Shown here: positions 1-9,230 of the stretch, piece by piece
How positions within the stretch are numbered: the first letter of the stretch is position 1
Layout: each line of letters opens with the position of its first letter
Assembly (NCBI GenBank): GCA_018402445.1
Contig: JAGYIT010000007.1
Coordinates: 744,001 to 808,000 of the forward strand
DNA: 64,000 nt
Direction: 5' to 3'
DNA from: Akkermansiaceae bacterium
GTDB lineage: Bacteria > Verrucomicrobiota > Verrucomicrobiia > Verrucomicrobiales > Akkermansiaceae
Notes under the pieces: model-generated
Seen by the model: the letters and a program-made list of their open reading frames with translations, nothing else
What the model was told of the DNA's origin: nothing
Databases searched by the model: none
Position numbers and translations under genes: made by a program

Positions 1-363
1 GAGTTCCGAGGCGGGCAGGGGAGCTGCGAGCTGGCCGTTGAGCGCAAGCAAGGTGGTGGCGGCGTTGGAGGATCCGCCGCCGAGGCCGGCTCCGTGGGGG
101 ATGTGTTTTTCGAGATGGATGTGGAAGGGCAGGGGCTGTCCCGATTTTTCGGAGAGCGCCATGGTGGCTTTTACGATGAGATTTCTTCCGTCCACGGGCA
201 GGCTGGAATCGGAGCATGTGAAGGAAAACTCCGGCGCGGGGGTGATGGTGATTTCATCGGCGAGGCCGGGCAGTTTGGCCATGACTGTATCGATTTCATG
301 GAAGCCGTCGGGACGTTTTCCGAGGATGCGCAGCGAGAGGTTGATCTTGGCGGGGGAAAGCAT
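1..363 (-). CDS. ispE: 4-diphosphocytidyl-2-C-methyl-D-erythritol kinase, N-terminal part
   Basis: Partial gene running off the left edge; 121 codons are visible from an ATG at 363 and the frame is open to base 1. IspE phosphorylates CDP-methylerythritol with ATP in the cytosolic MEP pathway to isoprenoids. The start reads MLSPAKINLSLRI, the typical GHMP-kinase opening in IspE, and about residues 88-96 give the ATP-binding glycine loop GLGGGSSNA preceded by KHIPHGA. Both are diagnostic of IspE among GHMP kinases. The gene is followed upstream on the same strand by pgeF, with a short TTCAAA-type repeat between them. Confidence 0.93.
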   Translation of the reverse strand, partial: MLSPAKINLSLRILGKRPDGFHEIDTVMAKLPGLADEITITPAPEFSFTCSDSSLPVDGRNLIVKATMALSEKSGQPLPFHIHLEKHIPHGAGLGGGSSNAATTLLALNGQLAAPLPASEL

Positions 364-369
364 TTGGTG

Positions 370-403
370 AAATCTTCAAATTTTAAACTTCAAATCTCAA
401 TCA
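370..403. repeat. TTTGAAA-type AT-rich repeat
   Basis: Short stretch of alternating TTCAAA units in the gap between ispE and pgeF. The same unit recurs near 2650, 18345, 37230 and 37290. It is much more AT-rich than its surroundings. Function unknown. Confidence 0.55.
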
Positions 404-1050
404 AGAGGGGTGGTGGAGAGGAGGGCGAGCATTCGACCGGTCTGGCCTTTTTCCATGCGGTAGGAGTAGTGGCGGGTGAGGTCGGCGGCGGTGTTCTCGC
501 GGGAGTCGTGGAAGTTTTTTATCCCAAGTGCGGTGGCCTGTTCGTGGATCAGGGAGGCGATATCTACCTCGTAGTTCGGCGGGCGGATGCAGGGAGAGAC
601 CAAACAGATCAGGTTTTCGGGATTCGTGCCGTATTCAGATTTCATCGTGGCCACAGCTTGCCCGAGAATGTTGCCTTCGGTTCCTTTCCGTCCGGAATGC
701 AGCAGAGCTACGGCACGTTTCACTGGATCGGCCAAGTATATGGCAGCGCAATCGGCGACGTAGATCGCCAAGAGTTGATTGGGAAGATCCGTAACGAGTC
801 CGTCCACGTCCGGGTGGGTGAGGGATGTTTCACCGGAAGGCGATGTGATCACGGCTATGCGGTTGCCGTGAACCTGTTCCGCATGGTGGCGCGTGGTGGC
901 GTCCGGATATTCGGCGGCGAAGGCCGCTTCGTGGTGCGGGGCGAGATTGCGCAGTGCAAAATCACGATCTCCCAAGACATCGACTCCGCCCAGGCGGGGA
1001 ATCCAATATGGATGGAAGCCGGGTAAGTCAGAGATGGGATCTAGGAACAA
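397..1050 (-). CDS. pgeF: Peptidoglycan editing factor PgeF / YfiH-type multicopper polyphenol oxidase family
   Basis: Family of about 220-250 aa cytosolic proteins (DUF152, YfiH). The E. coli member removes mis-incorporated L-Ser-containing peptidoglycan precursors, and other members have purine nucleoside phosphorylase activity. Metal-ligand motifs are visible: EQVHGN, VADCAA and LLHSGRKGT, the last replacing the common HAGWRGT. The reading frame extends up to a GTG at 1065, but that GTG lies inside a terminator hairpin and has no ribosome site. A TTG at 1050 has GGAGG five bases upstream, so I start there (217 aa). It is likely cotranscribed with ispE. Function by family only. Confidence 0.85.
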   Translation of the reverse strand: MFLDPISDLPGFHPYWIPRLGGVDVLGDRDFALRNLAPHHEAAFAAEYPDATTRHHAEQVHGNRIAVITSPSGETSLTHPDVDGLVTDLPNQLLAIYVADCAAIYLADPVKRAVALLHSGRKGTEGNILGQAVATMKSEYGTNPENLICLVSPCIRPPNYEVDIASLIHEQATALGIKNFHDSRENTAADLTRHYSYRMEKGQTGRMLALLSTTPLD

Positions 1051-1088
1051 AAAAGCCTCCGTCACGGGGTAAAGCGTAACGGAGGCGC
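1045..1088 (-). terminator. Rho-independent terminator between marR and pgeF
   Basis: An 11-bp stem with one mismatch (1055-1065 paired with 1076-1086, 10-nt loop) is followed on the minus strand by six T. It lies downstream of the MarR gene. The 3' arm contains GGAGG, which also serves as the likely ribosome binding site of pgeF. Confidence 0.7.
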
Positions 1089-1131
1089 TTAGTCATCGCC
1101 AAGCTGGATTATTCAGGACGGATACTTGGAA

Positions 1132-1593
1132 TCAGACAATCGCGCGGTTTTTGAGCGCGCGGTGGGTGTGTTCCACTGTTTCGGCTTCCTCCTCATCCAT
1201 TCCTGCAAGGATGCCGGCCAGGTCTATTGCGATTTCCTTGCGCATTTTGGAGACGAGCTCCACTCCTTTGGAGGTGATACAGACCATGATCTTGCGGCGA
1301 TCCTCCGCCGCGTGCACGCGCTCGACATAGGATAGTTTCTCCAGGCGATCCACAAGGCCGGTGGCGGCCGCCGTGGAATGTCCCATCTTTTTCGCGATAT
1401 CTGACATGGTCAGATAATCCTCGCTGGAGAGATAGGTCAGCAGGAAGAACTGGGGGAACGAGACGTTTCCTTTATTCAGTTCGCTGGATAGGTTAAGAAT
1501 GCAGCTCCGCTGTGTGAAGAGGACGAAGTCTGCAAGACGATCAGCATCGGCCTTCACCGACGCGCCAGTGGCACTTGGTTGTGTATGTTTCAT
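1132..1593 (-). CDS. MarR family transcriptional regulator
   Basis: A 153-aa protein with a winged helix-turn-helix of MarR type at about residues 45-120. The recognition-helix region reads SDIAKKMGHSTAAATGLVDR, and the wing reads RVHAAEDRRKIMVCITSKG with the DRR turn typical of the family. MarR proteins bind DNA as dimers and usually repress their own gene or a neighbour until a ligand or oxidant is bound. No obvious target gene is adjacent: pgeF lies downstream past a terminator and a methyltransferase gene lies upstream. The ligand cannot be told from sequence. Confidence 0.88.
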   Translation of the reverse strand: MKHTQPSATGASVKADADRLADFVLFTQRSCILNLSSELNKGNVSFPQFFLLTYLSSEDYLTMSDIAKKMGHSTAAATGLVDRLEKLSYVERVHAAEDRRKIMVCITSKGVELVSKMRKEIAIDLAGILAGMDEEEAETVEHTHRALKNRAIV

Positions 1594-1815
1594 TTTGGCT
1601 GGTTGTATATTTCATGTTTGGGACATGTAAGGGAACGCAGTCATTCTGAAAACACCAATGGACGGCTTGGCTAAAACCTGTCCGGGATATTGATTTTTCC
1701 AAAAATCCTTCGTTCCTGCTCGGGACATTTTTTAAGCTACCCGGCATTTTTCGGTATGGGAAGCCTGAAATTTTAGAAAAGTAGACCTATCGGAGGTTGT
1801 GAGTAAAAATAATCG
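1594..1815. other. Intergenic region upstream of marR
   Basis: About 220 bases, visibly richer in A+T than the genes. It should hold the marR promoter. Overlapping short reading frames here have no recognisable product. Apart from the CATGT/ACATG inverted repeat I see no structured element. Confidence 0.5.
1613..1627. promoter_or_regulatory. Possible MarR operator (inverted repeat)
   Basis: CATGT-TTGGG-ACATG, a perfect 5-bp inverted repeat, lies 20 bases upstream of the marR start. MarR regulators commonly bind such palindromes in their own promoter. The arms are short, so chance is possible. Confidence 0.3.
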
Positions 1816-2664
1816 TTAACTGTTTTCGGGCGATTCGCAGCGAAAAAGATCCTCTTCGCTAGGCGGATCAAGGCGGCGCTTGGCGACCTCGATGTAATGG
1901 CGGTCCATTTCGATGCCGGTGAACGATGAAATTTTTTGGGATTTTGCGGCGAGGGCGGAAGAGCCGATTCCAAGAAACGGGTCGAGGAGGCGGGTGGCAT
2001 CGGCCTTTCCGTGAAGCTTGATGCAGAGTTCGACGAGGGCGGGAGGGAAGGTGGCGGGGTGGGGGCGTTCGCCTTTGCGGGACTGGATGGTCGCGTAAGG
2101 GATGAACCAGGTGTTGCCGCGGCAGCGCAGATCTTGGCCGCCGGTGTGACCCCAGCGGGCGATGTTCGATTTGTGAACGTAGGGCACGCCGGCGGCGCGG
2201 CGGTCGAGCGGGATGTCGCCGGTTTTGGTGAGATGGAAGACGTATTCGTGGCAGTCGTTCACGTAGCGTTTCGAGTTGATCGGCTTGAAATGGCCCGCGG
2301 AAAACGGTTCGCCGCCGGGGGAATGGGTGGTGATGGATTTGATCCAGTGGAAGGTGTTCTGGAGAATGAAAAGCGGATTTTCGCCATCGGTGAGGGCGAG
2401 GATGAGCTGGTGGGGTAGGAGCGGGTTGGAGGGGGATGCGCCGATGTTGAGGAAGAACGAGGCGTCGTCGGCCATGACGCGTTGCACTTGGGCGGCCCAG
2501 GATTTGCACCAGGAGAGGAATTCGTCGCGAGGGGCCGTGTCCTTGAAAGTCGAATAAGCGATGCCGAGATTATACGGCGGCGAGGTGACGACGAGGTCGA
2601 AGGATTTCTCCCCGAGGGTGGGGAGGATCTGGAGGCAATCGCCGTTTAAAAATTCAACTTTCAA
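1816..2664 (-). CDS. Site-specific DNA methyltransferase, beta class (N4-cytosine or N6-adenine)
   Basis: A 282-aa amino-methyltransferase. Catalytic motif IV TSPPYN is at about residues 28-33, and the SAM-binding motif I DPFLGIGSSA is near residue 240, followed by GIEMD. Motif IV before motif I defines the beta group (N6-A or N4-C). Length is normal for a stand-alone enzyme. No restriction gene is adjacent, so it is probably an orphan methyltransferase. The start is a TTG embedded in the TTTGAAA-type repeat, and no earlier in-frame start was chosen. It is transcribed divergently from prfA. The methylated base and site cannot be read from sequence. Confidence 0.88.
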   Translation of the reverse strand: MKVEFLNGDCLQILPTLGEKSFDLVVTSPPYNLGIAYSTFKDTAPRDEFLSWCKSWAAQVQRVMADDASFFLNIGASPSNPLLPHQLILALTDGENPLFILQNTFHWIKSITTHSPGGEPFSAGHFKPINSKRYVNDCHEYVFHLTKTGDIPLDRRAAGVPYVHKSNIARWGHTGGQDLRCRGNTWFIPYATIQSRKGERPHPATFPPALVELCIKLHGKADATRLLDPFLGIGSSALAAKSQKISSFTGIEMDRHYIEVAKRRLDPPSEEDLFRCESPENS

Positions 2665-2678
2665 ATTTCAAGGAAGAA
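2648..2678. repeat. TTTGAAA-type repeat overlapping the methyltransferase start
   Basis: On the minus strand it reads TTCCTTGAAATTTGAAA and runs into the TTG start codon and first codons of the methyltransferase. It is the same repeat as at 18344-18375 and 37230-37322. Confidence 0.6.
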
Positions 2679-2826
2679 GTGAAAGGGACGACACGGGTGT
2701 AGCGGGTGGGTATTTCATGTCAGGTATAAAATCATCCCGACGCGAAGATTGGACACCCTGCCGATTCAAGGCTAGGACTCCGCCCGTCCGGTCTTCCTGA
2801 AAGTTGGATTTTGAAATTTACCCCAC

Positions 2827-3900
2827 ATGGACTACTCCCAGCTCATTTCCAAACGCAAGGAACGCTTCGCCGCCCTCGAGGAGGCGGTGGGCGATCCCGA
2901 CCTGTTCTCCGATCCGAAACGTGCCACCGAGATTTTGCGCGAGCACCGGAAGCTCAAGCAGACCCTGGATCTATGGGAGACGCTGCGAGCCACCGAGACG
3001 CAGCTTGAGGACAACCGGGAGCTTGCGAAGGGGGATGACAAGGAATTCGCCGCGATGGCCGCAGAGGAGATCCCGGAACTGGAAAAATCCCTGGGGAAAC
3101 TCCGCGAGGACATGCAATACGCCCTGCTCCCCGCCGACCCGAACGAAGACCGCGACGCCCTCGTCGAGATCCGCGCCGGGGCGGGCGGCGATGAGGCCTC
3201 GCTCTTCGCGGGGGAGATGATGCGCGCTTACCAACGCTACGCCGACGCGAAGGGCTGGAAGAGCGAGCACCTCGAAAGCTCGCCCTCCGAGGTCGGCGGT
3301 TTCAAGGAGGTTATCCTGAAAATCACCGGCGACGAGGTCTTCCGCCACATGAAATACGAGTCCGGCGTCCACCGCGTGCAGCGCGTGCCGGCCACGGAGA
3401 CGCAGGGCCGCATCCACACCTCCACGATCACGGTGGCGGTGCTGCCGGAGGCGGAGGAAATCGATGTGGACATGAATCCGAACGATCTCCGCATCGAGGT
3501 CTGCCGCTCCGGCGGTGCGGGCGGCCAGCACGTGAACACGACGGATTCCGCCGTGCAGATCTTCCACCTTCCCACCGGCCTCTACGTCCGCTGCGAGCAC
3601 GGCCGCTCGCAGATCAAGAACCGGGAGATGGCTCTGCAGATCATGCGCAGCCGCCTTTACGAGAGGAAGCTCCAGGAGCAGCAGGCCGCCTACTCGGAGA
3701 ACCGCCGCTCCCTGATCGGCTCCGGCGACCGCTCTGAAAAAATCCGCACCTACAATTTCCCGCAAAGCCGCTGCACCGACCACCGCATCGGCTTCACCTC
3801 CCACAACCTCGACGCCATCATGTCCGGCGACCTCGCCGAAGTCACCGCCGAGCTCATGAAATCGGAGATGGCCGAGCGCCTCGCGGAAGCGGGGATGTAA
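2827..3900 (+). CDS. prfA: Peptide chain release factor 1
   Basis: A 357-aa class I release factor that recognises UAA and UAG and triggers hydrolysis of peptidyl-tRNA. The GGQ catalytic motif is in GGAGGQHVN at about residue 232-240, and the stop-codon tripeptide PAT (RVPATETQGRIHTS) marks RF1 rather than RF2 (SPF). The N-terminal coiled region and the C-terminal HRIGFTSHNLD segment are intact, and length is normal. No N5-glutamine methyltransferase prmC follows, although it is often the neighbour. ATG start. Monocistronic as far as can be seen. Confidence 0.97.
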   Translation: MDYSQLISKRKERFAALEEAVGDPDLFSDPKRATEILREHRKLKQTLDLWETLRATETQLEDNRELAKGDDKEFAAMAAEEIPELEKSLGKLREDMQYALLPADPNEDRDALVEIRAGAGGDEASLFAGEMMRAYQRYADAKGWKSEHLESSPSEVGGFKEVILKITGDEVFRHMKYESGVHRVQRVPATETQGRIHTSTITVAVLPEAEEIDVDMNPNDLRIEVCRSGGAGGQHVNTTDSAVQIFHLPTGLYVRCEHGRSQIKNREMALQIMRSRLYERKLQEQQAAYSENRRSLIGSGDRSEKIRTYNFPQSRCTDHRIGFTSHNLDAIMSGDLAEVTAELMKSEMAERLAEAGM

Positions 3901-3989
3901 CCGTTTCTCAAAAGCCCGTATGCATTTCCACGTGGCTGGTGATACCTGCCCCAAGAATCCTATTTCCCACATGCACTTTGGAAAACGCT

Positions 3990-4035
3990 CCAAACCTCTT
4001 CATTCGCGCTCATTCGCGTCCATTCGCGGTTAAAT
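3990..4035. repeat. Tandem CATTCGCG repeat
   Basis: Three near-consecutive units CATTCGCGCT, CATTCGCGTC and CATTCGCGGT followed by TAAA. Related sequence (AACCGCGAATG) is seen in opposite orientation at 32812-32846. This is a dispersed intergenic repeat of unknown function. Confidence 0.55.
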
Positions 4036-4125
4036 CTTCGGTCACATCTTCAAAAAAGCAGCGGTTCTCCCCCAACTTCCCGCTTGGAACGCCGCCTGCC
4101 CCGTGCCTATCTTCCCGTCGTCTGG

Positions 4126-4161
4126 GAAAAATGGCCGCCGACCCTTGTGGGCCGACGGCGG
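4126..4161 (-). terminator. Possible terminator for the 4213-4593 gene
   Basis: On the minus strand, a GC-rich imperfect hairpin (CCGCCG and CGGCGG arms with CCC/GGG inside, loop ACAA) is followed by CATTTTT. It lies about 50 bases past the stop of the small protein gene. Confidence 0.4.
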
Positions 4162-4212
4162 TTCAACCGGTCACTTTGGACGTCGCTTGATCTGGCTTCT
4201 CAGGGCTTTGGA

Positions 4213-4593
4213 TCAAGCGGCGTTTTCCGTTAGCGGCGGGGCGGGGGAGTCTCCCCGGCGGCGTCCCGTCCTCCTCTCGCTCTTCGGCACGAAGCCCAGG
4301 GAGCGGTAGAGCGGGCAATCCTCGCCCAAGTCCTTGTCCGCCCGGATCGCATGCGCGATCAGGATCAGGTCTTCGTTGAGGGTGTCGTCCGCCTCCTCCC
4401 GTTTCAGGATCAGGCCGCTCACCTTTGTCCGCGCATCCCCCAGTTCCTTGCGGACGTCCAAGGGTTCCTTGGATTTCACCTCGAACTCCGCCAGGGTCAT
4501 CCCCGCGAAGCTCTTGTCCTGCGCATATTTCGCCCACGAGGAGAGGAACTGCGCCCGTTTCCGCGTTAGCGCGGTACTGCTATATTTTGACAT
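4213..4593 (-). CDS. Small conserved hypothetical protein
   Basis: 126 aa, ATG start, basic and helical. It opens with a segment predicted to form a helix, contains AGMTLAEFE at about residues 30-38, a charged helical middle and the ending YRSLGFVPKSERRTGRRRG. Short proteins with GMTLxxF and a C-terminal LGFVxKSE motif occur in Planctomycetes and Verrucomicrobia as conserved hypotheticals; this is from memory and no function is known. No signal peptide or membrane segment. It stands alone, convergent with prfA and divergent from the restriction operon. Confidence 0.65.
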   Translation of the reverse strand: MSKYSSTALTRKRAQFLSSWAKYAQDKSFAGMTLAEFEVKSKEPLDVRKELGDARTKVSGLILKREEADDTLNEDLILIAHAIRADKDLGEDCPLYRSLGFVPKSERRTGRRRGDSPAPPLTENAA

Positions 4594-4816
4594 ATATTTA
4601 CTTAGTTGGTGCCGGGATTGCAGACCGGGATACCTAACACCCGACGTGCTCCCCCGAACACTTCAACCACTCTGCCTTTTTGGGTGCGAAAGGCAAGCCG
4701 GGCAAAGCCAGCTTTCCAACATATTTGTGATCCGACCAAAACATGTGGTAGTCATCACGAAATACGGCACCATTCCCGGCATTCGCTATGCAAACGCGGC
4801 TTTCGCCTCGCCTGGA

Positions 4817-4867
4817 AATTCGATTTCCACCACCGGAAATCGAATTCTCTCACGAGGAAATCGAATT
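4817..4867. promoter_or_regulatory. Triplicated 12-mer GGAAATCGAATT
   Basis: The 12-mer GGAAATCGAATT occurs at 4835-4846 and 4856-4867, and as its exact reverse complement at 4817-4828. The first pair forms a perfect 12-bp stem with loop ACCACC. Possible binding site for a regulator of the small upstream gene or the restriction operon; no protein can be assigned. Confidence 0.45.
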
Positions 4868-4900
4868 ACCCCACACCGTCAAATGAGTTCTTCCCATGGT

Positions 4901-5072
4901 GGTAGGGCTGATCCGGCTCGGGCGGCCCTGGTCCAAAACGCAGGAGCCGGATCCCCGGAAAGGTGGTGTAACCGCGATGAGGCGGGCTGTTTGTTCCGGG
5001 ATTTCACTCCCACCAGAGCGGGCGGTGCGCTTGATTTTGGAAATGGGCCGACCGGGCCGGATCAGCCCTACC
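4901..5072. repeat. 172-bp element with 38-bp terminal inverted repeats
   Basis: Left arm 4901-4938 and right arm 5035-5072 match at 33 of 38 positions when one is reverse-complemented. The ends are GGTAGGGCTGATCCGG and its complement. It has no coding capacity, like a MITE or long hairpin repeat. I see no clear target duplication. Confidence 0.6.
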
Positions 5073-5188
5073 GGATTAGCCCGAAAAAATCACAGCCACT
5101 TTAACCTTCCCCAATATGCGGAGCCGGTTAGAAATATGCAATCCATGTCGGAATTCTCTCTGGCTTTAGAAATCAATCACACACTCAC

Positions 5189-6988
5189 ATGCATTGGACC
5201 GAACCCGCCACCGCCGACGACTCCCACGCCGCCCTTGAGAAGAAGCTCTGGGATGCCGCGAACATGCTCTGGGCAGGGGCTGATCTGAAACCTTCCGAAT
5301 ACTCGCCCACCGTGCTCGGGCTGATCTTCCTGCGCTATGCGGATGTCCGCTTCGCCGCAGTGGAGAAAGAGCTGTCCGGGGCAGGGACGGTCTCTCCGAG
5401 CCGTCCGTCTTCACGTCGGAAAATCGGCGCGACGGATTACCATGCCGCCGGTGTCATCTACCTGCCGGAAAACGCCCGTTTCGCGGAGCTGCTGAGCCTG
5501 CCGGAGGGTGCGAACACCGGGCAGTCGATCAATGACGCCATGCGCGCCATCGAGAAGGAGAACCCGGATCTCGCCGATGTGCTGCCGAAGACCTACCACA
5601 TCCTCGACAGCCGCACGCTCGCGGAGCTGCTGAAAGTCATGGCCTCCATCCCCATGGACAAGGGCGGCGACACCTTCGGCCTGATCTACGAATACTTCCT
5701 CGGGAAATTCGCGATGACGGAGGGGCAGAAGGGCGGGGAGTTCTACACGCCCACCTCCATCGTCAAGCTGATCGTAGAAATCCTGGAGCCTTACCACGGG
5801 CGCATCCTGGATCCCGCCTGCGGCTCCGGGGGCATGTTCATCCAGTCCGCCCGCTTCGTGGAGGAGCATAGGAAAAACCCCACCACGGACATTTCCGTCC
5901 ACGGCCAGGAGCGGGTCACGGATACCTCGCGGCTCGCCCGGCTGAACCTCGCCGTCCACGGGCTGAACGGGGACATCAAGCAAGGGAACACCTACTACGA
6001 GGATCTCCAGGACTCCGTCGGTCGCTTCGATTTCGTGCTGGCGAACCCTCCGTTCAATGTCAGCAAGATCGATAAGGAAAGGCTCTCCGGCGACCCGCGC
6101 TACCCCTTCGGCATCCCGCGCACGGACAACGGGAACTACCTCTGGATCCAGCACTTCCACTCCGCGCTGAACCGCACCGGGCGCGCCGGATTCGTCATGG
6201 CGAACTCCGCCGCCGATGCCCGCGCCTCCGAGCAGGAGATCCGGGAAAAGATCATCCGCGCCGGGGATGTGGATGTCATGGTCGCCATCGGGCCGAACTT
6301 CTTCTTCACGGTAACGCTGCCGTGCACGTTGTGGTTTTTTGACAAGGGCAAGGCAGCGTTACCGCCCTCACCCCCAGCCCCTCTCCCAGGGGGAGAAGGG
6401 AGTAAGAAAAACTCCAAAGGCTCCTCTCCCTCTGGGAATCGGAGCGCAGCGGAGATGGCCGGAGGCAAAGGCGGGGGTGAGGGTTTGGCGGCTTACGACT
6501 ACTCAGAACATAAAGGTGCCCGTTACAGGGATACGGTTCTATTTATAGACGCACGTCACATCTTCCGCCAATTGGACCGCGCCCACAGGGATTTCACCCC
6601 CGCCCAGCTCGAGTTCCTCGCGAATGTCGTCCGCCTCTACCGTGGGGAAGCCTGCGAATTTCAGGAAGGCTCCGAAGAGAAAGTCCGGGAATGTTTCTCT
6701 CTCCCTTCTCCCGCTGGGAGAAGGGCTGGGGATGAGGGTCTTCCCGGATTAGCCTACCGTGATGTCCCAGGCTTGTGCCGTGTGGCAACGATCCACGATA
6801 TCGAACAACAGGGGTGGTCTCTCAATCCGGGAAGATTCGTCGGCGTCGCCAAGGGCGAGGATCTCAGCGACGAGGATTTCAAGGAACAGCTCGAAGCGCT
6901 GAACGAGGAGCTTGAAGTCCTGAATGCCGAGGCGCGGGAGCTTGAGGAGAGGATCGCGGGAAACGTCACTGAATTGCTAAGTCTATGA
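5189..6988 (+). CDS. hsdM: Type I restriction-modification system methyltransferase subunit
   Basis: 599-aa N6-adenine methyltransferase subunit; with HsdS it modifies the recognition site and with HsdR forms the restriction complex. An N-terminal HsdM_N helical domain (about 10-150) precedes SAM motif [11 protein letters not shown] at about 208-217 and catalytic NPPF at about 285-288. The C-terminus [12 protein letters not shown] plus coiled coil is intact. Two segments rich in Pro, Gly and Ser (about 393-432 and 503-517) do not belong to the family. They are translated copies of a palindromic repeat inserted in frame between conserved blocks, and explain the extra length. Its TGA overlaps the dinD ATG (ATGA). 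Confidence 0.95.
   Translation: MHWTEPATADDSHAALEKKLWDAANMLWAGADLKPSEYSPTVLGLIFLRYADVRFAAVEKELSGAGTVSPSRPSSRRKIGATDYHAAGVIYLPENARFAELLSLPEGANTGQSINDAMRAIEKENPDLADVLPKTYHILDSRTLAELLKVMASIPMDKGGDTFGLIYEYFLGKFAMTEGQKGGEFYTPTSIVKLIVEILEPYHGRILDPACGSGGMFIQSARFVEEHRKNPTTDISVHGQERVTDTSRLARLNLAVHGLNGDIKQGNTYYEDLQDSVGRFDFVLANPPFNVSKIDKERLSGDPRYPFGIPRTDNGNYLWIQHFHSALNRTGRAGFVMANSAADARASEQEIREKIIRAGDVDVMVAIGPNFFFTVTLPCTLWFFDKGKAALPPSPPAPLPGGEGSKKNSKGSSPSGNRSAAEMAGGKGGGEGLAAYDYSEHKGARYRDTVLFIDARHIFRQLDRAHRDFTPAQLEFLANVVRLYRGEACEFQEGSEEKVRECFSLPSPAGRRAGDEGLPGLAYRDVPGLCRVATIHDIEQQGWSLNPGRFVGVAKGEDLSDEDFKEQLEALNEELEVLNAEARELEERIAGNVTELLSL
6365..6483. repeat. Palindromic repeat inserted in frame in hsdM
   Basis: 119 bp beginning CCCTCACCCCC and ending GGGGGTGAGGG, with internal CTCTCCCAGGGGGAGA and CTCTCCCTCTGGGA. 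It matches the pattern of a dispersed palindromic repeat seen in many genomes. It is read in the hsdM frame without a stop. Confidence 0.75.
6697..6738. repeat. Second half-copy of the same palindromic repeat in hsdM
   Basis: CTCCCTTCTCCCGCTGGGAG followed by AAGGGCTGGGGATGAGGG, the half-unit of the repeat at 6365-6483. It is also in frame. Confidence 0.7.
6901..6988 (+). repeat. Left copy of hsdM 3'-end direct repeat
   Basis: The last 88 nt of hsdM, including the stop. They match 7841-7928 at about 74 of 88 positions with no gaps. The pair brackets dinD at a spacing of 940 bp. Confidence 0.9.
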
Positions 6989-7821
6989 AAACCGAATTCA
7001 TCGAAACCCTGACCGATACCTTTGAAGGTCACGCCCAGCAGATGGAAAGCGGGGTGGAATACTGGCTGGCACGTGATCTGCAGGTTCTGCTCGGCTACAC
7101 GCAATGGCGGAATTTTTTGAACGTGATTTCCAAGGCGGAAACCGCCTGCGAAGTCTCCGGTCACAAGGTTTCAGACCATTTTGCTGACGTCAGCAAAATG
7201 GTCGGGCTGGGTTCCGGCAGCCAGCGCGAGGTGGAGGATGTCATGCTCACCCGTTACGCCTGCTATCTCATCGCTCAGAATGGTGATCCGCAGAAGCAGG
7301 AAATCGCCTTCGCCCAGACCTACTTTGCCATCCAGACCCACAAGGCGGAGCTGATCGAGAAGCGCCTTCTCGAAGCCGAGCGCGTTTCCGCGCGGAAGAA
7401 ACTCAGCGCCACAGAGAAAGAGCTCTCGGATCTGATTTTCGAACAGACCGGAGGGAACAAAAACTTCGGATTGATCCGTAGCAAGGGTGATCAGGCCTTG
7501 TTCGGGAAAAGCACCGAGGCGATGAAGTCCCATTGGAAAATCCCCTCCGGGCGTCCTCTTGCCGACTTCGCTCCCACGATCATTCTCAAGGCCAAGGACT
7601 TCGCGGCCGAGATCACGATCTTCAATTCCAGGGAACACCGCCTGCAAACGGAAGCCGCGGTCTCCAACGAGCACATCACCAACAACAAGGCCGTCCGCAA
7701 AACCCTGCTCGACCGCGGAATCCGCCCCGAGAGCCTGCCCCCTGATGAGGACGTGAAAAAGGTCGAGCGGAGACTCACCTCCGAAGAGAAGAAATCACTC
7801 AAAAATCCCGACAAACTCTGA
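6985..7821 (+). CDS. dinD: DNA-damage-inducible protein D family (DinD)
   Basis: 278 aa, full length for DinD. An N-terminal Bro-N-like region ([19 protein letters not shown], about 27-45) precedes a central segment [18 protein letters not shown] (about 88-105) and a C-terminal region with [20 protein letters not shown]. In E. coli DinD is LexA-regulated and inhibits RecA-mediated strand exchange. Homologues are often found inside type I restriction operons. It starts in the ATGA overlap with hsdM and is followed by a relic of the hsdM 3' end that carries on the coupled translation to hsdS. I see no LexA box; inside the operon it is probably expressed with hsdM. The family is clear, the role here is inference. 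Confidence 0.88.
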   Translation: MKTEFIETLTDTFEGHAQQMESGVEYWLARDLQVLLGYTQWRNFLNVISKAETACEVSGHKVSDHFADVSKMVGLGSGSQREVEDVMLTRYACYLIAQNGDPQKQEIAFAQTYFAIQTHKAELIEKRLLEAERVSARKKLSATEKELSDLIFEQTGGNKNFGLIRSKGDQALFGKSTEAMKSHWKIPSGRPLADFAPTIILKAKDFAAEITIFNSREHRLQTEAAVSNEHITNNKAVRKTLLDRGIRPESLPPDEDVKKVERRLTSEEKKSLKNPDKL

Positions 7822-7924
7822 TGGAAACTACTGGAACGAAGAACGAGGAGCTTGAAGTTCTGAATGCCGAGGCGCGGGAGCTTGAGGAGAGGATTGCGGA
7901 AAATGTCGTGGAATTGTTGGAGGC

Positions 7925-7928
<4 letters not shown>
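7821..7928 (+). pseudogene. 35-codon relic of the hsdM 3' end between dinD and hsdS
   Basis: An ATG at 7821 overlaps the dinD stop (TGATG), and the frame runs 35 codons to a TGA that overlaps the hsdS start (ATGA at 7925-7928). Residues 8-35 reproduce the HsdM C-terminal coiled coil ([17 protein letters not shown]). It is either the original hsdM end displaced by dinD insertion or a duplication. As it stands it would keep translation coupled from dinD to hsdS. It is too short to have methyltransferase function; a peptide that still docks on HsdS or HsdM is conceivable but unproven. Confidence 0.8.
7841..7928 (+). repeat. Right copy of hsdM 3'-end direct repeat
   Basis: Matches 6901-6988 without gaps, about 84 percent. 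The first 54 positions carry only one difference and divergence is concentrated at the end. Confidence 0.9.
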
Positions 7929-9139
<1,211 letters not shown>

Positions 9140-9230
9140 ATCACAATTGGATCAATCAGGTGGAGTCTTTGAAGGTGATGATGGTGTCGCGTGCGCGCGG
9201 CGAACTCATGGCCACATTTCTTTTGCAGAC

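Larger units (their letters stand above)
3901..4212. other. Intergenic region after prfA
   Basis: About 310 bases without a credible gene. It contains a tandem ATTCGCG repeat (3990-4035) and a GC-rich hairpin (4126-4161). Small frames here lack any recognisable domain. Confidence 0.5.
4594..5188. other. Long upstream region of the restriction operon
   Basis: About 595 bases without a gene I can support, though several frames are open by chance. It holds a triple 12-mer (4817-4867) and a 172-bp element with 38-bp terminal inverted repeats (4901-5072). The promoter of hsdM is expected in 5073-5188. Confidence 0.55.

Noticed and set aside
4334..5104. 256-codon frame upstream of hsdM
   Set aside because: It runs across the inverted-repeat element and antisense to the small conserved gene; no domain, odd composition.
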